From NCBI GenBank assembly GCA_050084985.1, contig JBITNC010000001.1, positions 30,194,001 through 30,258,000 of the forward strand: DNA of 64,000 nt. Direction: 5' to 3'. The stretch is from Nageia nagi (taxonomy: Eukaryota > Pinophyta). Each line of letters begins with the position of its first letter. The stretch's first letter is position 1. The notes under the pieces are model-generated. The model searched no databases and was not told the origin of the DNA. It saw nothing but the letters and a program-made list of their open reading frames with translations. Below, in pieces: positions 13,070 through 24,890 of the stretch. The position numbers and the translations under genes are program-made.

Positions 13070-13193
13070 TTTTGGCAACATCTGTGGGAAAATTTTGCCA
13101 ATTACAAAGAAATTTTAGAACCCAAAATATTATTAGAATGAATCAATGAATCAGATTTCAGTTTTATATATTCAGGAGTTGCTGAACCTTACT

Positions 13194-16100
13194 CTAGTCT
13201 ATAGGGATCTCGAAAAAATCCTTTAGCCTTGAATGGGCTAAAGCTATAGTGTTCAAAATTTCATAAGATAAATGAGCATGTTTTCTCAATAATTTTTGAA
13301 TGTGAATGCCACCGTTTGCCAAAGAATCATAGAATTTTATCAAATTAGTTTTGTCAAATGAAACCAAGAGTTTATCAACATCATCAGTGCTTTGAATCAT
13401 GCTCTGTAGACCTCTCAAAAATTTAGCTTCAGAGACAAGTGAGCTGTCACTTCTCCATAACTCTGGGATTTAGGATGCATTTAATTCCTGAATCTTTAAC
13501 TTCAAGTTTTCCATTTCTTATGTTTGGCATAGGACATTACCCTTGATCTCATGACAAACCCATTTCCCCCTCATTGGGTAATCAATTACCGGCATGAGCT
13601 CCACTCAATCACCAATATTATAAGACTATAGCTTTTCATTAGAGAGGCCATTCAGCCTCTTGTTTGCTTGCTTGGCCTGTTCTAAAATTGGATTCAAAAT
13701 ATCTTCACATCTGGTGACCTCAACCTCAAGCCTTTTGAGCTCTGATAAGCATGATTCTATATGGTCTCTCAGATGAATCAAATCTTTGATTTCTTGCACC
13801 CTCAGCTCCTAAAATATTTTCTTCATATTTAACAAAAAGGATTTGTCTACCTTATTCACATTCAAACTTAATTGGAGTTGTGCTATATTAGCATTCAAAC
13901 TGCTAATCTCTGCTACTCTGGTAGCTATCTCAGCATCTCTCTGAGAGATGATGGCATCTTTTTAGCTCAAAATGTCTGCTATAGGAGCTACCGCTAAACT
14001 AGTCTTCAAAATTGATATATTATTTTCTATAGCTTTCAATTTTACCTTCTAAGTGTCTAATTACTACTTCATAGCTTCATGGGCCTTTTGTAGCTTATTG
14101 TACTTGATCTCCAACCTCATCAGCTCTGATATGTTAAGGTCTACTGCAGTTTACAAGAGCTCATTTTTGTCATTTTGGGATATGCTTCATGTGTCAATTT
14201 TTACCTGAGTGTTCATAGTGGATAGATCACTTTGCCCCTCTTGTGGGTCTTGGGCAATTGCCATTTCAAGCACCTTATGCTTTGGATCCATTGAAGTCTA
14301 GAGCCTTACCGGATTATCCAAAATTGGAAGCTTCTTGACTTGCTTCTACATCCATGCATCTCATCCCTGTTTCATCTGTTGGTACTGCTACATAATGCCA
14401 TCCACAAATACTTGTTGTCCTAATATCATAATGAATGGAGATCCGATGCTCAACTCCTGAGAGGAGGAGGCCATGATCTGCTATGCTGGTGTCATGGGGC
14501 TAGCTTGACTGGGCCCAGGGACACTACTACCAAATGGATTCACAGCAAAAAGTGCTAGAATGGATGAAGGAGAGGATGATGGAGGTGAAGATGGTATTGT
14601 AGTGATGCTAATGATGGGGGAATTTATGGGCTAGATGTGAAGGGAAGGGAGCTTTGCCATTGGATAGGTGGCGGTGGTGTTATGAAATATTGGATGGGTG
14701 AAGTTGGAATGGTTATTGGAATTTACAGAAATGAACTTGGAATGGAAATGGGTGTGGTAGAAATAGACAGAGAAGGAGTAAGAGAAATAGGGGAAGAGGG
14801 AGTAGAGAGTGTACCTAATGGAGTAGGGCTCTTCCTTCTCTTTGGCAGTGGTGGGAGTGGTGCCTTCTCTTTTTGGACTTTTCTTTTAACGGTATACACT
14901 CTCCTGGGCCTACTAGCTGCTATTTCTATGGAAACTTCCCTAGTTTCTTCCTTAGGTTACTCCTCTTGAGCTAATGCTTGGGACCCTGCACGTCCTTGCT
15001 CTCTCTCCTCATCACTATCATCCAAATATTCACCTGCAGGGATGTCTGTGGGATGTTCTATTCTCCACATCTCTTCAAATTTATCATCTAAATTAGAATC
15101 TAAAGGGGTATTTCAATTTTTGGACTCAATCTAGTACTGGGTGAAGGTAGCTATCTTTTCCTCACTCCATCTCTGATCTCTTAAGGTTTTCAAAGAATTT
15201 TTTGAGATGGAATCTATTTTTGGGTCAAAATTTGCTTTCTTATTGTAAAAACTTAACCATGGCAGCAATAAATCTTTAGTAATCAAGGTAGTGGGCATTA
15301 CCTTATCTTCATGTTTCGAGTTTCACCAACTAAGCAGCTCTAGCCTAGATTCAGCTCTAAAACCTGGGGGATTGGGCTGGCCCCTCAACCTCTTGCCAAA
15401 GATATCCTCAGGATCATATAGCAAATATTGACTAAGTTTTTTCAATTTTAATTTCGATAATTTACCTTTTAATTGGTCACTTGCTCCCCTGCTTTGGAGC
15501 ACCAAGTCATGCACTTTATGGGGAAGGGCATAAACTATCCTTTTTTTTGTTGTAGCTCCATATTTAGAATCTATATAATCAATTTGTCTGGCAATATTCT
15601 ATACTAAAAACCCAATCTGTTACATGGACCAGTAGTAAGAAAGGAGCCCCAAAAAACCCATAAAGCCTAATGAAGGTCCCTTCCTCTATGAAGAACCAGT
15701 CCCTAGTCTCTCCATGGGGCATTTGGAGGTAAAGTTTGGAAGCTATTGATAATCTTGGAACTACAGGGGTAAATAAACTCATTATGAGAACCAAAAAGTT
15801 TTCTACAAAGAAGTAATAATCTATTGAGGACCTCACCTCCTCAGTCCATTTGTCCACTAGCTTCTGAGACCCACTTTCATTAGTCTGAACCAAGGTTAAA
15901 TTATTGAAAACACTGGCATTTTGATGAATCATCATCCAAACAATGTGTGACACATATGTAAAATGAGATCCCTCACTAATCTTTTCTAACTATTCAGACA
16001 TCCCATCTGAAAGGGCAATAGCCCAATCGTACATTGTAGGAGAAATTGGGTGAGAAATCTGGTATGCGATAGCTAATTTCGATGGTGAGACATACCTATC

Positions 16101-16560
16101 TGTATCTTCACCTACTGCTATGGCTAACATGGACAATAACAACTATAGATGTGCAAAAAAAGTGGAGAGCAAGAGCTCAGAATTGGGGAACTCCATAAAA
16201 TTTACGATCCCAGCTGCATTTTTATTTAGCCAGGCTGTGATACCTACTCTCAAATTTGAACTAGGTGTCATATACCAATCAATGTGCATAAGGAAACACA
16301 TAGGGGAGGGTGGATTAAAAGCCTTTGCTACTAAAATGGAATCCAAATTTAGGATATTCTTTCCTTGCAAGTCTCTGGCAATTCTAGTTGTAGGATCAAA
16401 TGCCCCCCTTATAACCTCTATCAACTCAGGAGCAGGAAAGCATCTATGGGGAATGAAGTACATGAGACCGACCCCATTGGTGAATGTACTATGTGATTAA
16501 AACTAAATTTTGGTCACTTACCTTCAGCGGTGCCCTTGGGGTTCTTGTTTTGAGCTGTAA
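13194..16560 (-). pseudogene. Extra ORF of element E, downstream of integrase, unknown function
   Basis: On the minus strand, in sense with pol, coding-like sequence runs for about 3.3 kb. The N-terminal part (16463-15579) looks globular: APELIEVIRGAFDPTTRIAR, later KLVDKWTEEVRSSIDYYFF and ETRDWFFIEEGTFIRLYGFF. A middle part follows (15514-15323), then a basic, proline-rich linker (about 14940-14780) with KRKVQKEKAPLPPLPKRRK, a nuclear-signal-like pattern. A long coiled coil (about 14200-13650) follows, then a short C-terminal domain ending at 13194 (KDFFEIPID). Blocks at 16463, 15953 and 13418 share one frame; 15514 is shifted, probably by slippage in a T run at 15541. Most stops are changed Trp or Gln codons. 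A donor-like AAG/GTAAGT lies on the minus strand near 16525. I do not recognise a family. Confidence 0.6.
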
Positions 16561-17127
16561 TTTCAATGTCCCATAATAATTCCATGGAATCCATTATTTT
16601 CCTTGCTGTCTTCACCAATGATCCTGAGCTCATTTCGTTTGCTTGTGCTACACTCCTCAACTCCTCTTATCTCACTTCTATCACCCTTAACTGGCACTTT
16701 GCTTTTCTCAGATTCTTCTCCTATATTTCATAGCTCTTGATAATGCACAGTAGATACTAGCTTTGCAAATTTGTAAACAAATGCTTTTTATGAATTTTGG
16801 AATTTAGGTATTTTTGACGAGTCGTGCTCTTGGTCCTTTTTATAGCTCATTTTGTTGATTGATACGCAATCTCTTTGGATGCATGAAATAACCTAATAGA
16901 TAGTAGCATTAATAACTGATTTGATATTATACTCTCTTTTTGGGAACTCTGAGATTTGATTTTCTATACCCCTTTTGGAAACTTCAATTCTATCAATGTA
17001 AAAGTACAACTACCATTAACACTAAGCTACTAATAAATAGCTGACAACTACAACAACAACTTGAAATAAATGCAAATGTCACACTATTTACAATATGTGT
17101 ACAAAGTTATATCTTTTCAAAAGATCA
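16561..17127 (-). other. Spacer between integrase and extra ORF of E
   Basis: The upper part (17127-16800) is AT-rich without a readable frame. Near 16650-16530 the minus strand reads MSSGSLVKTARKIMDSMELL, which may be a first exon or the start of the extra ORF. Confidence 0.35.
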
Positions 17128-18440
17128 CTATCCCACGCTTGGAGTCTTATATCGCTTTAGGTGTTGTCCATTAACTGAAATCGGCAATTTGCACCCATTT
17201 AATTTTGCCAGCTCAAAGGCATTTTTCCCAATGCATTTAGCTACTAAATAGGGTATGGACCACATGGATTTGAATTTTTTATGTTTCCCAAGTTTAGCTC
17301 TATCCTCATTCCATTTCAACACTAAATCTCCTTCTCTAAAAGTATCCAGAGTTGATTTTTGACCGTCAAACCATCTTTTTACTATTTCATTTCTTCTTCG
17401 GAGGTCTTGATATGATCGATTCTGGAGCTCTTCCAAATGCAACAGTTCATTCATCCGAACCTCAAGAGATTCAAAATCCTCACCATATTCCTGCAAAAAT
17501 TTTAAAACCAGAAGCTTGGAATTACTTGGTAATACCACCCTTTTACCGTATACTAACATATATGGGCTAGTTTTAATGGTCAATTTTACTATGATCCTAT
17601 CTGCCCACAATGCCTAATTTAGCTTTTCATTCCATGTTTGGGGATTATCTTCCACTATTCTTTTGAGAATCTGGATCAAATTCTTGTTTGTAGACTCAGC
17701 CAAACCATTACCCTGGGGGTAATGGTTTGAGGAAGTTTTCTAATAGATACCTAATCTCATAGCAAAATCAGTAACTTCAGCTCCTACAAATGCTAAGCCA
17801 TTATCGAAAATTACCATTTGAGGAATACCATACCTAGTAATTAACTTTTCTATAAATCTTAGAATAGTCTTCTGATTTGCCTCTTTTACAGCCTTTGCTT
17901 CTACCCATCTGGTGAAAAAGTCTATAGCAGTAAGGATGAATTTATGTCCAGAAAAGGTGTTTGGATTGATGACTCCAATAAAATCCAGCCCCCACTGTTG
18001 GAAGGGTTCTTCAACTTGGATTGGTTCCAATGGTAATGCCGCATTTCTCTTTCTTCCCACATACCTCTAACACTTTTCACAATTTTGTGCCTTTACGAAA
18101 GCATCTTTGAACATAGTAGGCTAGTAATATCCTACCTGAATAATCTTACCCATTATTGTGTATCTAAAGTAATGACCTCCAAACCTTTTAGAATGAAATT
18201 CTTCAATGAGCTTAGCTAACTTTGTCATCGATATGCATCTTAACAAAATGCCATCATGATTTCTTCTATAAAGTATCTGATCTATCTCTGTGTAATTTTG
18301 GGCATGTATCTTGAATTGCCTTCTTTGGGATGCATTCATGTTTCTTGGTAGTTTTTTGGTCTCAAAATATTTGTTTAACTGCTCCATCCAATCCTTTGTT
18401 GTATCTCTAGATACGGATTCTGGGGTTTCTTGTTCAATAA
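17128..18440 (-). pseudogene. Integrase of element E (nearly complete)
   Basis: It inserts the cDNA into chromosomes. Order on the minus strand: the HHCC zinc finger (H in EEFHSKRFGGH, later CEKC followed by a stop replacing Gln); the catalytic core with D in WGLDFIGV, D in VIFDNG and E in GLAESTN, all three present; then a C-terminal part with KFKSMWSIPYLVAKCIG and a final QHLKRYKTPSVG. Blocks 18678-18121, 18060-17740 and 17610-17128 lie in one frame. The stops between them replace Trp (GYY-stop-PTM) and Gln codons. It is the best preserved integrase in the window. Confidence 0.88.
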
Positions 18441-18965
18441 AGCATACCATCCCCTTTTCCAATATCGTAGGTTTTGCAAGTTGCTCACAAAGTGCTCTTC
18501 CTTTTATGAGCTTGGTAGGCCGAATTTCCACATCGTATTTAAGAATTTTTGAAATCCACCTGGGTCTTCCTTCTCCCAATTCTCCCTGCATAACATAAGA
18601 CCTGACATCTGGGTGTATGGTTAGAATTAAAATCCTACTCTGAGCAATGTAATGTTTTAACTTACTGAGTGCTTTCATAATAGCTAAGACCTATTTTTCA
18701 ATGAAAGTGTATTTTTCCTCATAACTGTTCATAGTCTAGCTGAAAAATGTGACTGGGTATTCTTCATTCCTTTCATGCTTCTAGGTTAAAATAGCTGCAA
18801 CACTAGTATCTGAACCATACATGTATAGGATAAATTCTTTGCTAAAATCTGGATTTCTCAATACAAGAGCTTTTGTAATCGCTACCTTGATTTTTTGAAA
18901 AGCTTCTTTACTTTCCTCAGTCCATACAAAAGGATTATCTTTTTTCAACATCCGAGTGATGGGTT
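18441..18965 (-). pseudogene. RNase H linked to RT, element E
   Basis: It follows RT in the same frame. It includes FVWTEESKEAFQKIK, the typical entry to the gypsy RNase H/connection region, then FILYMYGSDTSVAAIL, where the first catalytic Asp of the usual D-ASD appears to be replaced (MYGSD). It continues to IQ...KYTFIEK and KALSKLKHYI. Stops at 18783 and 18703 are single substitutions. Its job is to remove the RNA strand during cDNA synthesis. Confidence 0.75.
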
Positions 18966-19806
18966 TGATAATAATTGAGAAATCCTGAATGAATCTCCTG
19001 ACAAAATTAATCTGACCCAAAAAAGATTTTAGAGACTTCTTATTAGACAAGAGAGACAAGTCATTTATAGCTTTAACTCTATCTGGATCAATAGCCCACC
19101 CCTTTTTTGAAATGACATGGCCAAATAATTTACCCTCATCTACTATGAAGATAGACTTCTTAGGATTTAGGGATATACCATACCTCTTACATTTGATGAA
19201 GGCTTGCTCCAGATGTTGAACATGCATGTTTTTGTCATGAGAGAAAATAGTAATATCATCAAGGTATACCAATAGACTCTTGTTTACCAGCTCTCCAAAT
19301 GCATAATCCATAGCTCTCTGAAAGGTAGCCCCTACATTGGATAGTCCAAAAGGCATTCTCTAAAAAGCAAATGTGCCTCATTTAGTTGTAAAACCTATTT
19401 TAAATTGATCTTCATCCTAGACCCAAACTTGATTGTACCTAGAGAAACTATCTATCAAAGAGAACTTTTTGGCACTGACTACAGTATTTAGTATCTGTTC
19501 CATTAGCAGTAAGGGATAGTGATCCTTTAAAGATACTCTGTTTAAGCCCCAAAAATCCACACACAACCTTATCTCGCCATTTTTCTTCTGGATAGGCACA
19601 AGATTAGCTACCCAAGTGGAATGCTTGATGGGATAAATTATCCCAGCCTTGTATAATTTTAGAATCTCCTACTTCATGGCAACTTCAATCTTAGGGTTTA
19701 CTAGTCTTTATCTTTGTTTGACTGGTTTAGCATCATTATCAACTCGATTGTATGCTGTATCACTTATTTATCAAAAACCTTTAAATCATCATAAGACCAA
19801 GCAATA
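18966..19806 (-). pseudogene. Reverse transcriptase of element E
   Basis: The minus strand shows the N-terminal IAWSYDDL near 19800, then MPIQKKNGEIRLCVDF and LIDSFSRYNQ (usual D-FSGYNQ), MPFGLSNVGATFQRAMD, then LLVYLDDITIFS with the YLDD catalytic box, and LGHVIS-like GHVISKKGWAIDPDRV. It is in frame with the downstream RNase H and integrase. Stops at about 19415 and 19358 are single-codon changes. Confidence 0.9.
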
Positions 19807-20214
19807 ACATCAACATATGTTCTACATAATTGTACAATTTCCTGAATCTATTTTGGAGTATTAGATATACCAATTTTTAATGACTTACCTAGAAAAACTT
19901 CATGTTCTTTATAGTTATCTAGGTTTATATTCATACCTCTCCTTTTTACTTGGTCACTCCTATCGAATAGTCCTTTGAATGGGATCAAATCCTTAGGGAG
20001 TTTATTATTGTTCAGCTGAATTATGTCTTATTCCCTAAAAATGTTAGTCCTCTTCATCTACTGCATGACATACAGCTTGTTGTAATAGAAATTGGTTAAT
20101 TTGAGCCTCATCCTGGAAAACCTACCAAAAGGAATCATTATCTAGAACTGATGGCTTGAAAATAGTTGAACACCCTTCCTCTGGAACCAATCATTGGTGG
20201 GATCAAAATTGGCT

Positions 20215-20600
20215 CCCATTTATGCTAAGGTGTCAGATTCTTGGTTGAATTTCCTTGGGATAAATTGAATATGTAATGCTTCAAAGTGCTCAAACAGATC
20301 CCAAACCTGATTCCTGTAAGATTTCAAATAATGATGCTTGATTGAACATTTACTTATCACCTATTTCATGATCAATTCTAAATCCCCTTTGATCTTTAGA
20401 CACTAAATTTTCATTTTGATAGCTTGTTCTAGTCCAAGGCAAAGAGCTTCATATTCCGCTACATTACTGGAACATAACCAGGTGAGTCTAAAAGAAAATT
20501 TATGTACCTTACTAGTTGGGTTCGTCAGGATGATTCTGACTCTAGATCCATTTTTGGATTTTGCCCCATCAAAAGACATCTCCCAAATTTCATTTCTCCA
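20215..20600 (-). pseudogene. Complete RNase H domain placed between protease and RT, element E
   Basis: The minus strand reads WEMSFDGAKSKNGS (first Asp), SSNVAEYEALCLGLEQAI (Glu), IKGDLELIMK (Asp, usual GDS), then FIPRKFNQESDTLA (final Asp). All four acidic positions of a ribonuclease H are in place. The family is the plant-type second RNase H of Tat elements, recognisable by AEYEAL-LGL. In D and C this domain follows RT-RH, as is usual; here it comes before RT. It continues in frame from the protease block (21089-20403), so the order is not an assembly guess. Confidence 0.85.
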
Positions 20601-21360
20601 AAAATCTTCCCTTGTGAGTTCTGGGATGAAAGATTTCGGTTCTATTAAACAATAATTTCCAAGCTCCAGGTCGTAGATAGTGTTGAGCATACTCGTACTA
20701 CAAGGGTCTTCAGTTTGTAGTTCTTCTAGCAATTCATCTGATTCTTCCAATTCACAAAAGATTGCACAAACCTCCTCCTTTTTCTCTATGTGAAACTTAG
20801 AAATTTCCTCATTATTTAGTCTTACCCTCTTATTTCCACAAGGGATCAAATAATGGGTGTAGTCCATTGCTAGATAACCCCCTATTTTAGCTATAAATTC
20901 TCTAGATAGACATAGACTGAACAAAGGGGGCAGCTTAACAACTACAATTTCTTGATTAATAATTACAGAGGGACACTTATGTATTTTTAGGACTACATCT
21001 TTGATCACTCCCACTATTTTGATAGGTGTGGAATCCAGTTGTAGCACTCCAATGGATGTTCTTATCATAGGCAATCCATCACATCGCACACTGCTTTATG
21101 CATCATAGTAGTGGCTACCCCAGAATCAACCAAACAATTATGAAGTACATATCCCTTGATTTCTAGAGTCATATAAAAAGCTAGAGGTTTGTTCTTTCCC
21201 ATCCCTAGATATTTTGATGTCTTAAAAAGATTAAGCACTCTTTCCATTCCTTCATTCAATGCTATAAGGGATATTTTCAGTAAATCAATTTGCCTAGGAA
21301 TTTTTAAAGCTTCAAACAAGGACACTCTTGTGGGAGTTCTCTTTAGCTCTACCATAATGT
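20601..21360 (-). pseudogene. Aspartic protease of element E
   Basis: It would cleave the Gag-Pol polyprotein. The active site is in HNCLVDSGVATTMMHKAVCD (D-S-G, near 21110-21140). Before it comes LNLFKTSKYLGMGKNK; after it the C-terminal lobe with LPPLFSLCLSREFIAKIGGY and a linker rich in Glu (KKEEVCAIFCELEESDELLE). There is a frame change at about 21080 between the two halves. Confidence 0.78.
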
Positions 21361-21379
21361 TGAACTTTGGGATAGTGGA

Positions 21380-22995
21380 GGTTCACCAACTTTATTTCTG
21401 AATCTATCGGTAAATCTTTCCTGAAGCTGTAGAGTATCATCTTTTCTCTGATGCTTGGTAAGTGAAGGGAACCTTAACTTCTAGAGATTCTGATCACTGG
21501 CTTTAAGCGTTAGTTTGGTTTCTAGAAATGGGAATTTTTGGGGAACCATTTCCTTTTATAGGGTCTTTTCCTTAGAATCAGGAACTGCATCTTGCTTTTT
21601 AGGAATCACTAAACCGAAACCCTTTTGGGATTCAACTTTTCTTTCTGAGATACCAGAGATGAGGGGTTTTTTCCCTGATCTTGTTTCCATAGCAAAAACT
21701 CCTATATCTTCTGGTGCAAAATTCATAAGGTTCACATCTTGGTTCATGTCATCAACTACACCAGGTGGAGGGATACCCCCACTTTTTGATAAATACTCTT
21801 GGTACTGATAAATAAGACATGTGGTTTGTTCATGAGCATCATTGTAGGCCAAACACAAACTAGTGGCTGACCTGGAAGAGGAAGCTTGGCCTACATCCTC
21901 ATTTAACACATGCTAAGCCTTTTCTATAGTAGGATAAGGATATCTTCTTACATTGCTTTGTCTGCTTAGAATGGTAATCTAATTTGCCATATTCCTACAC
22001 AAATTTTAGAGTTCCTAAATCTCTATCGATGAAGCTACCCCTTGATTCATATTAGGCTGATGAGGGGCTGGTAAGGCCAAGGGAGCTCTAGGGACTGGCA
22101 AGGTTGATGGCCACTATTGAACAAGGGTGAGGATACTGGCTAGAGGTGGAGCCAAACTAACTACTTGAGGTCTCAAAATTTGCTATTGGGTGGTTATTGG
22201 AAAATAAGGCATTGGCATGCGACTTGGTAATTTTCCTACTGAAATAAGATAGGCTTCAGCATATATCACTTGTCTATAGACCTTCAAGAAAGTATTCACT
22301 TCAAAATTTTGGATTTACAGAGAGAGATCCAGAGGAAAGGCTCTTAGGTAATACATTAGGGCTTGAAATTGCTAAGGCTTGACTGGCATGGGGACTCTCA
22401 TCCAAGTTTTTTGGAATCTAATATTGAAATTAGGGATATTTTCTTGCTCATATATTTTGATTGAAGTGAAATATATTAATAGAGAAAAAGGATCTCCTAA
22501 TTCATTAAATTCCAAGATAAAGGGCTCTGCCAGTTGAGCCCAAGTGGTTATAGACCCATTAGGAAGGCCCTTGTACCAATCTAGGACCTTTCCCTTGAAA
22601 GACTGAGCTAGTAATCTCACTATGACATCTTCATGTTGGATATTATGAATCTTAGCTAGGCTAGCTACATCAACACAATGCTCATAAGCAGTTTTCTCTA
22701 AAGTTGCATCAAACTCTCGAAGGGTTTTGAAAACATTTGCTAGGATGTCATGCAACACAACCAGGGCTATTAGTACCCCATTGTCCCATTCTGGATAAAT
22801 ATTCTAAGCTAGATTAGCCATTTTAGGAGAGGTATTTCTAGTGTGAAGATTGGATGGTTCTAGCTTGGTAAAGGATTTTAGGGTGTTGATACTATTTAAA
22901 GACTTGGACTTGATCAAGGTCTTTCTCTTAGGAGCATCCAACGTTCTAAAATCTGGTGCTTCTTTTGCTACTCTAGTTTTAGATCTAGTCCACAT
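21380..22995 (-). pseudogene. Gag of element E
   Basis: It forms the particle. It starts MWTRSKTRVAKEAPDFRTLD at 22995 with a basic N-terminus. The capsid part (22758-22372) has HDILANVFKTLREF, LLAQSFKGKVLDWYKGLP and TWAQLAEPFILEF, the typical gypsy 'W---L---I-SW-L---F' pattern. Later comes a Pro-rich stretch, then CLAYNDAHEQTTC (about 21830), a degenerate zinc knuckle. The blocks at 22995, 22758 and 21909 share one frame. Confidence 0.8.
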
Positions 22996-23114
22996 AAACT
23001 CTAGGTTGCAAAAGAAAATACAAGGTTCAAAAGCACATATGATATTTACAAATAATCTACTTTAATACATACCATAGATAGTGCTTCAGCAGAGTCACCA
23101 ATAAGTTTCTTCAT

Positions 23115-23134
23115 GTCCCACTGGGCGTGCCAAA
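23115..23134 (-). other. Primer binding site of element E
   Basis: The minus strand reads TTTGGCACGCCCAGTGGGAC about 10 bases inside the 5' LTR. This form (TGGCACGCCC-GTGGGAC) is typical of Tat-type plant elements and fixes the direction of E. Confidence 0.75.
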
Positions 23135-23143
23135 AAGAAATAC

Positions 23144-24537
23144 TATTGATTAGGATTGTGTAATATGTGCACCATGAATAATCTCAACTGAAGTAAATCA
23201 AGAACAGACTATGGTGATAGTCTAATCTCTGAAGAAGACCAGTTCCTTATCTATTGGGTATAGGAAAAGTAATAGGAAAGGAAATAAAAGAGTAGAGTGT
23301 GAGGAATTTAAGCAAAGGGCTTAGGGTAACAAGAGAGAAAGTAAAGGTGGATCACTAGTTCAGTGCGGGCTTTCACAAGGTGTGAAACCTTGGTCTGAAT
23401 CTAGTGTAGCAGCTATGGTACAAGCTCTCACTCTCTATAGTTTCCTAGCTTTTACTCTACCATGTATGCAGACATAGTTATACTAACAGCTCACAATTAT
23501 CATTTAAGAAACATGCTAAGCTACCACAATGTAACCTAATTAAGAACAACAATTATGAGTGCCAGACAAGAAAGGTCAAGATGATATCATATTACTGATA
23601 AAAAAACTACAGGTCTTAGAGAACAAATGTAAAGAGCAATACTAGGGCTTCCAACCCTTTTTCCTTTGTTTATTCCTTCCTTTACTGAAGTAACAATAGT
23701 TACAAGAATTATAGAATAGAAATGTTTACAAAAATGGCTTCAAGATTCTAGCCTTCTTTTAACTGATACTACCTATATATGCCACTTGGTAGAATATTAC
23801 AAAAATTAGGCAAATTACAGATGATACAGCTTCTTGATAACTATGATCTCACCTCTCGCTGACCTCATCTCTTCCAAGATATTCTACTTACTGGCTTTAG
23901 CTATTCAATCACTCATTGCTAACCTCATCGCTTCCAGGATCCAGTTTCATTCAAAAATGTGAACATTGTTTTCCCCATGACATCATCTTTATACTTCTGG
24001 AATGCTTCACTTTACTGATTATGGATTTTCAATAACCCTTTTTGTTGACCTCATCTCTACATTCCAAAATATTCTACTTACTAGCTCCGGCTATTCAATC
24101 ACTCCTTGCTGACCTCATCACTCTTGAGATCCAGTTTTATTCAAAAATGTGAACATTGTTTTCCCCATGACATCATCTTCATACTTTTGGAATGCTTCAC
24201 TTTACTGATTATGGATTTTTGATAACCCTTTTGCTGACCTCATCTCTACATTTATAATATTCTACTTACTAGCTCTAGCTATTCAACCACTCCTTGCTGA
24301 CCTCATCTCTTTCAAGATCCAATTTTGGGTTAAGGTCTGAAATCACTGACGTCATCTCTTTTGGGATTCAGGTTACTCAACATTAACTTCGTGAGGCTTT
24401 TCTTCTTTCATAATAACGTAATTACTTTTAGAAACTTGTTCTTAAAACCCATTATGATTATGCTTAGCCTACATCACCTCCAGAAGTGATCATACTTTCA
24501 GAAGAACCTTGGAGTAATGATTATGTATTGATATACA
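23144..24537 (-). mobile_element. 5' LTR of element E
   Basis: It pairs with 11672-13069. The low end reads TATTGATTAGG where the partner has TGTTGATTAGG, a TG to TA change. TATA box TATATAGG on the minus strand at 23772-23779, and the 190-bp array at 23850-24330. Confidence 0.88.
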
Positions 24538-24542
24538 ATTAT
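24538..24542. repeat. Target-site duplication of element E, right copy (ATTAT)
   Basis: It is an exact copy of 11667-11671. Confidence 0.88.
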
Positions 24543-24890
24543 GAAGCATGGAATGATTTAATTATGAATGTGAAGATAAAAGGTAAGAGAGTAGGGAATA
24601 ATACTTGCACTTACCTATGAAAAATAATGTGATTTGATGCTAAAATATTATCACATGTGGTAATGTTAGCATGTGCAAAAAAGGTAATGCAAGCATAGAG
24701 CCTTATGTTCAATCATACCCTGTAACTTTTCTAAGACTGAGGTATGAATGAGATGAAATGAATGACCTATGTGTGTGATTAAAATCTACATGTGATTGCC
24801 TATGATATTATCTACATGATTGATTGTATGAATATCATTGGTCTAAAAATAAATGATTTATTAAACTCTGAAGGTGTCATATGATTTATG
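24543..24890 (-). other. Start of the 3' UTR of element D, above the E insertion
   Basis: No coding sequence is visible; it continues into 10729-11666 once E is removed. Confidence 0.6.

Larger units (their letters stand above)
11672..24537 (-). mobile_element. Element E: Tat-like gypsy element with RNase H before RT and an extra 3' ORF
   Basis: LTRs of about 1.4 kb (11672-13069, 23144-24537) are flanked by ATTAT. Reading on the minus strand: 5' LTR, primer site, Gag, protease, RNase H, RT, RNase H, integrase, extra ORF, 3' LTR. Length is 12.9 kb. The LTRs differ by roughly 6 percent by eye, almost all transitions. RT to integrase (19599 to 17128) is one uninterrupted frame except for nonsense substitutions. 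It sits in the 3' UTR of element D. The order PR-RNase H-RT-RH-IN differs from D and C, so E belongs to another Tat-related lineage. Confidence 0.88.

Noticed and set aside
14637-14969. 110-codon Gly/Val-rich plus-strand frame
   Set aside because: It is the reverse of the Pro/Ser-rich linker of the extra ORF in E; composition and position mark it as a shadow.
16120-16500. 126-codon plus-strand frame over the extra ORF of E
   Set aside because: It overlaps the minus-strand globular domain, whose neighbours share the frame; the plus frame has no continuation.
18311-18598. 95-codon plus-strand frame over the RNase H/integrase of E
   Set aside because: Antisense to clear pol coding sequence.
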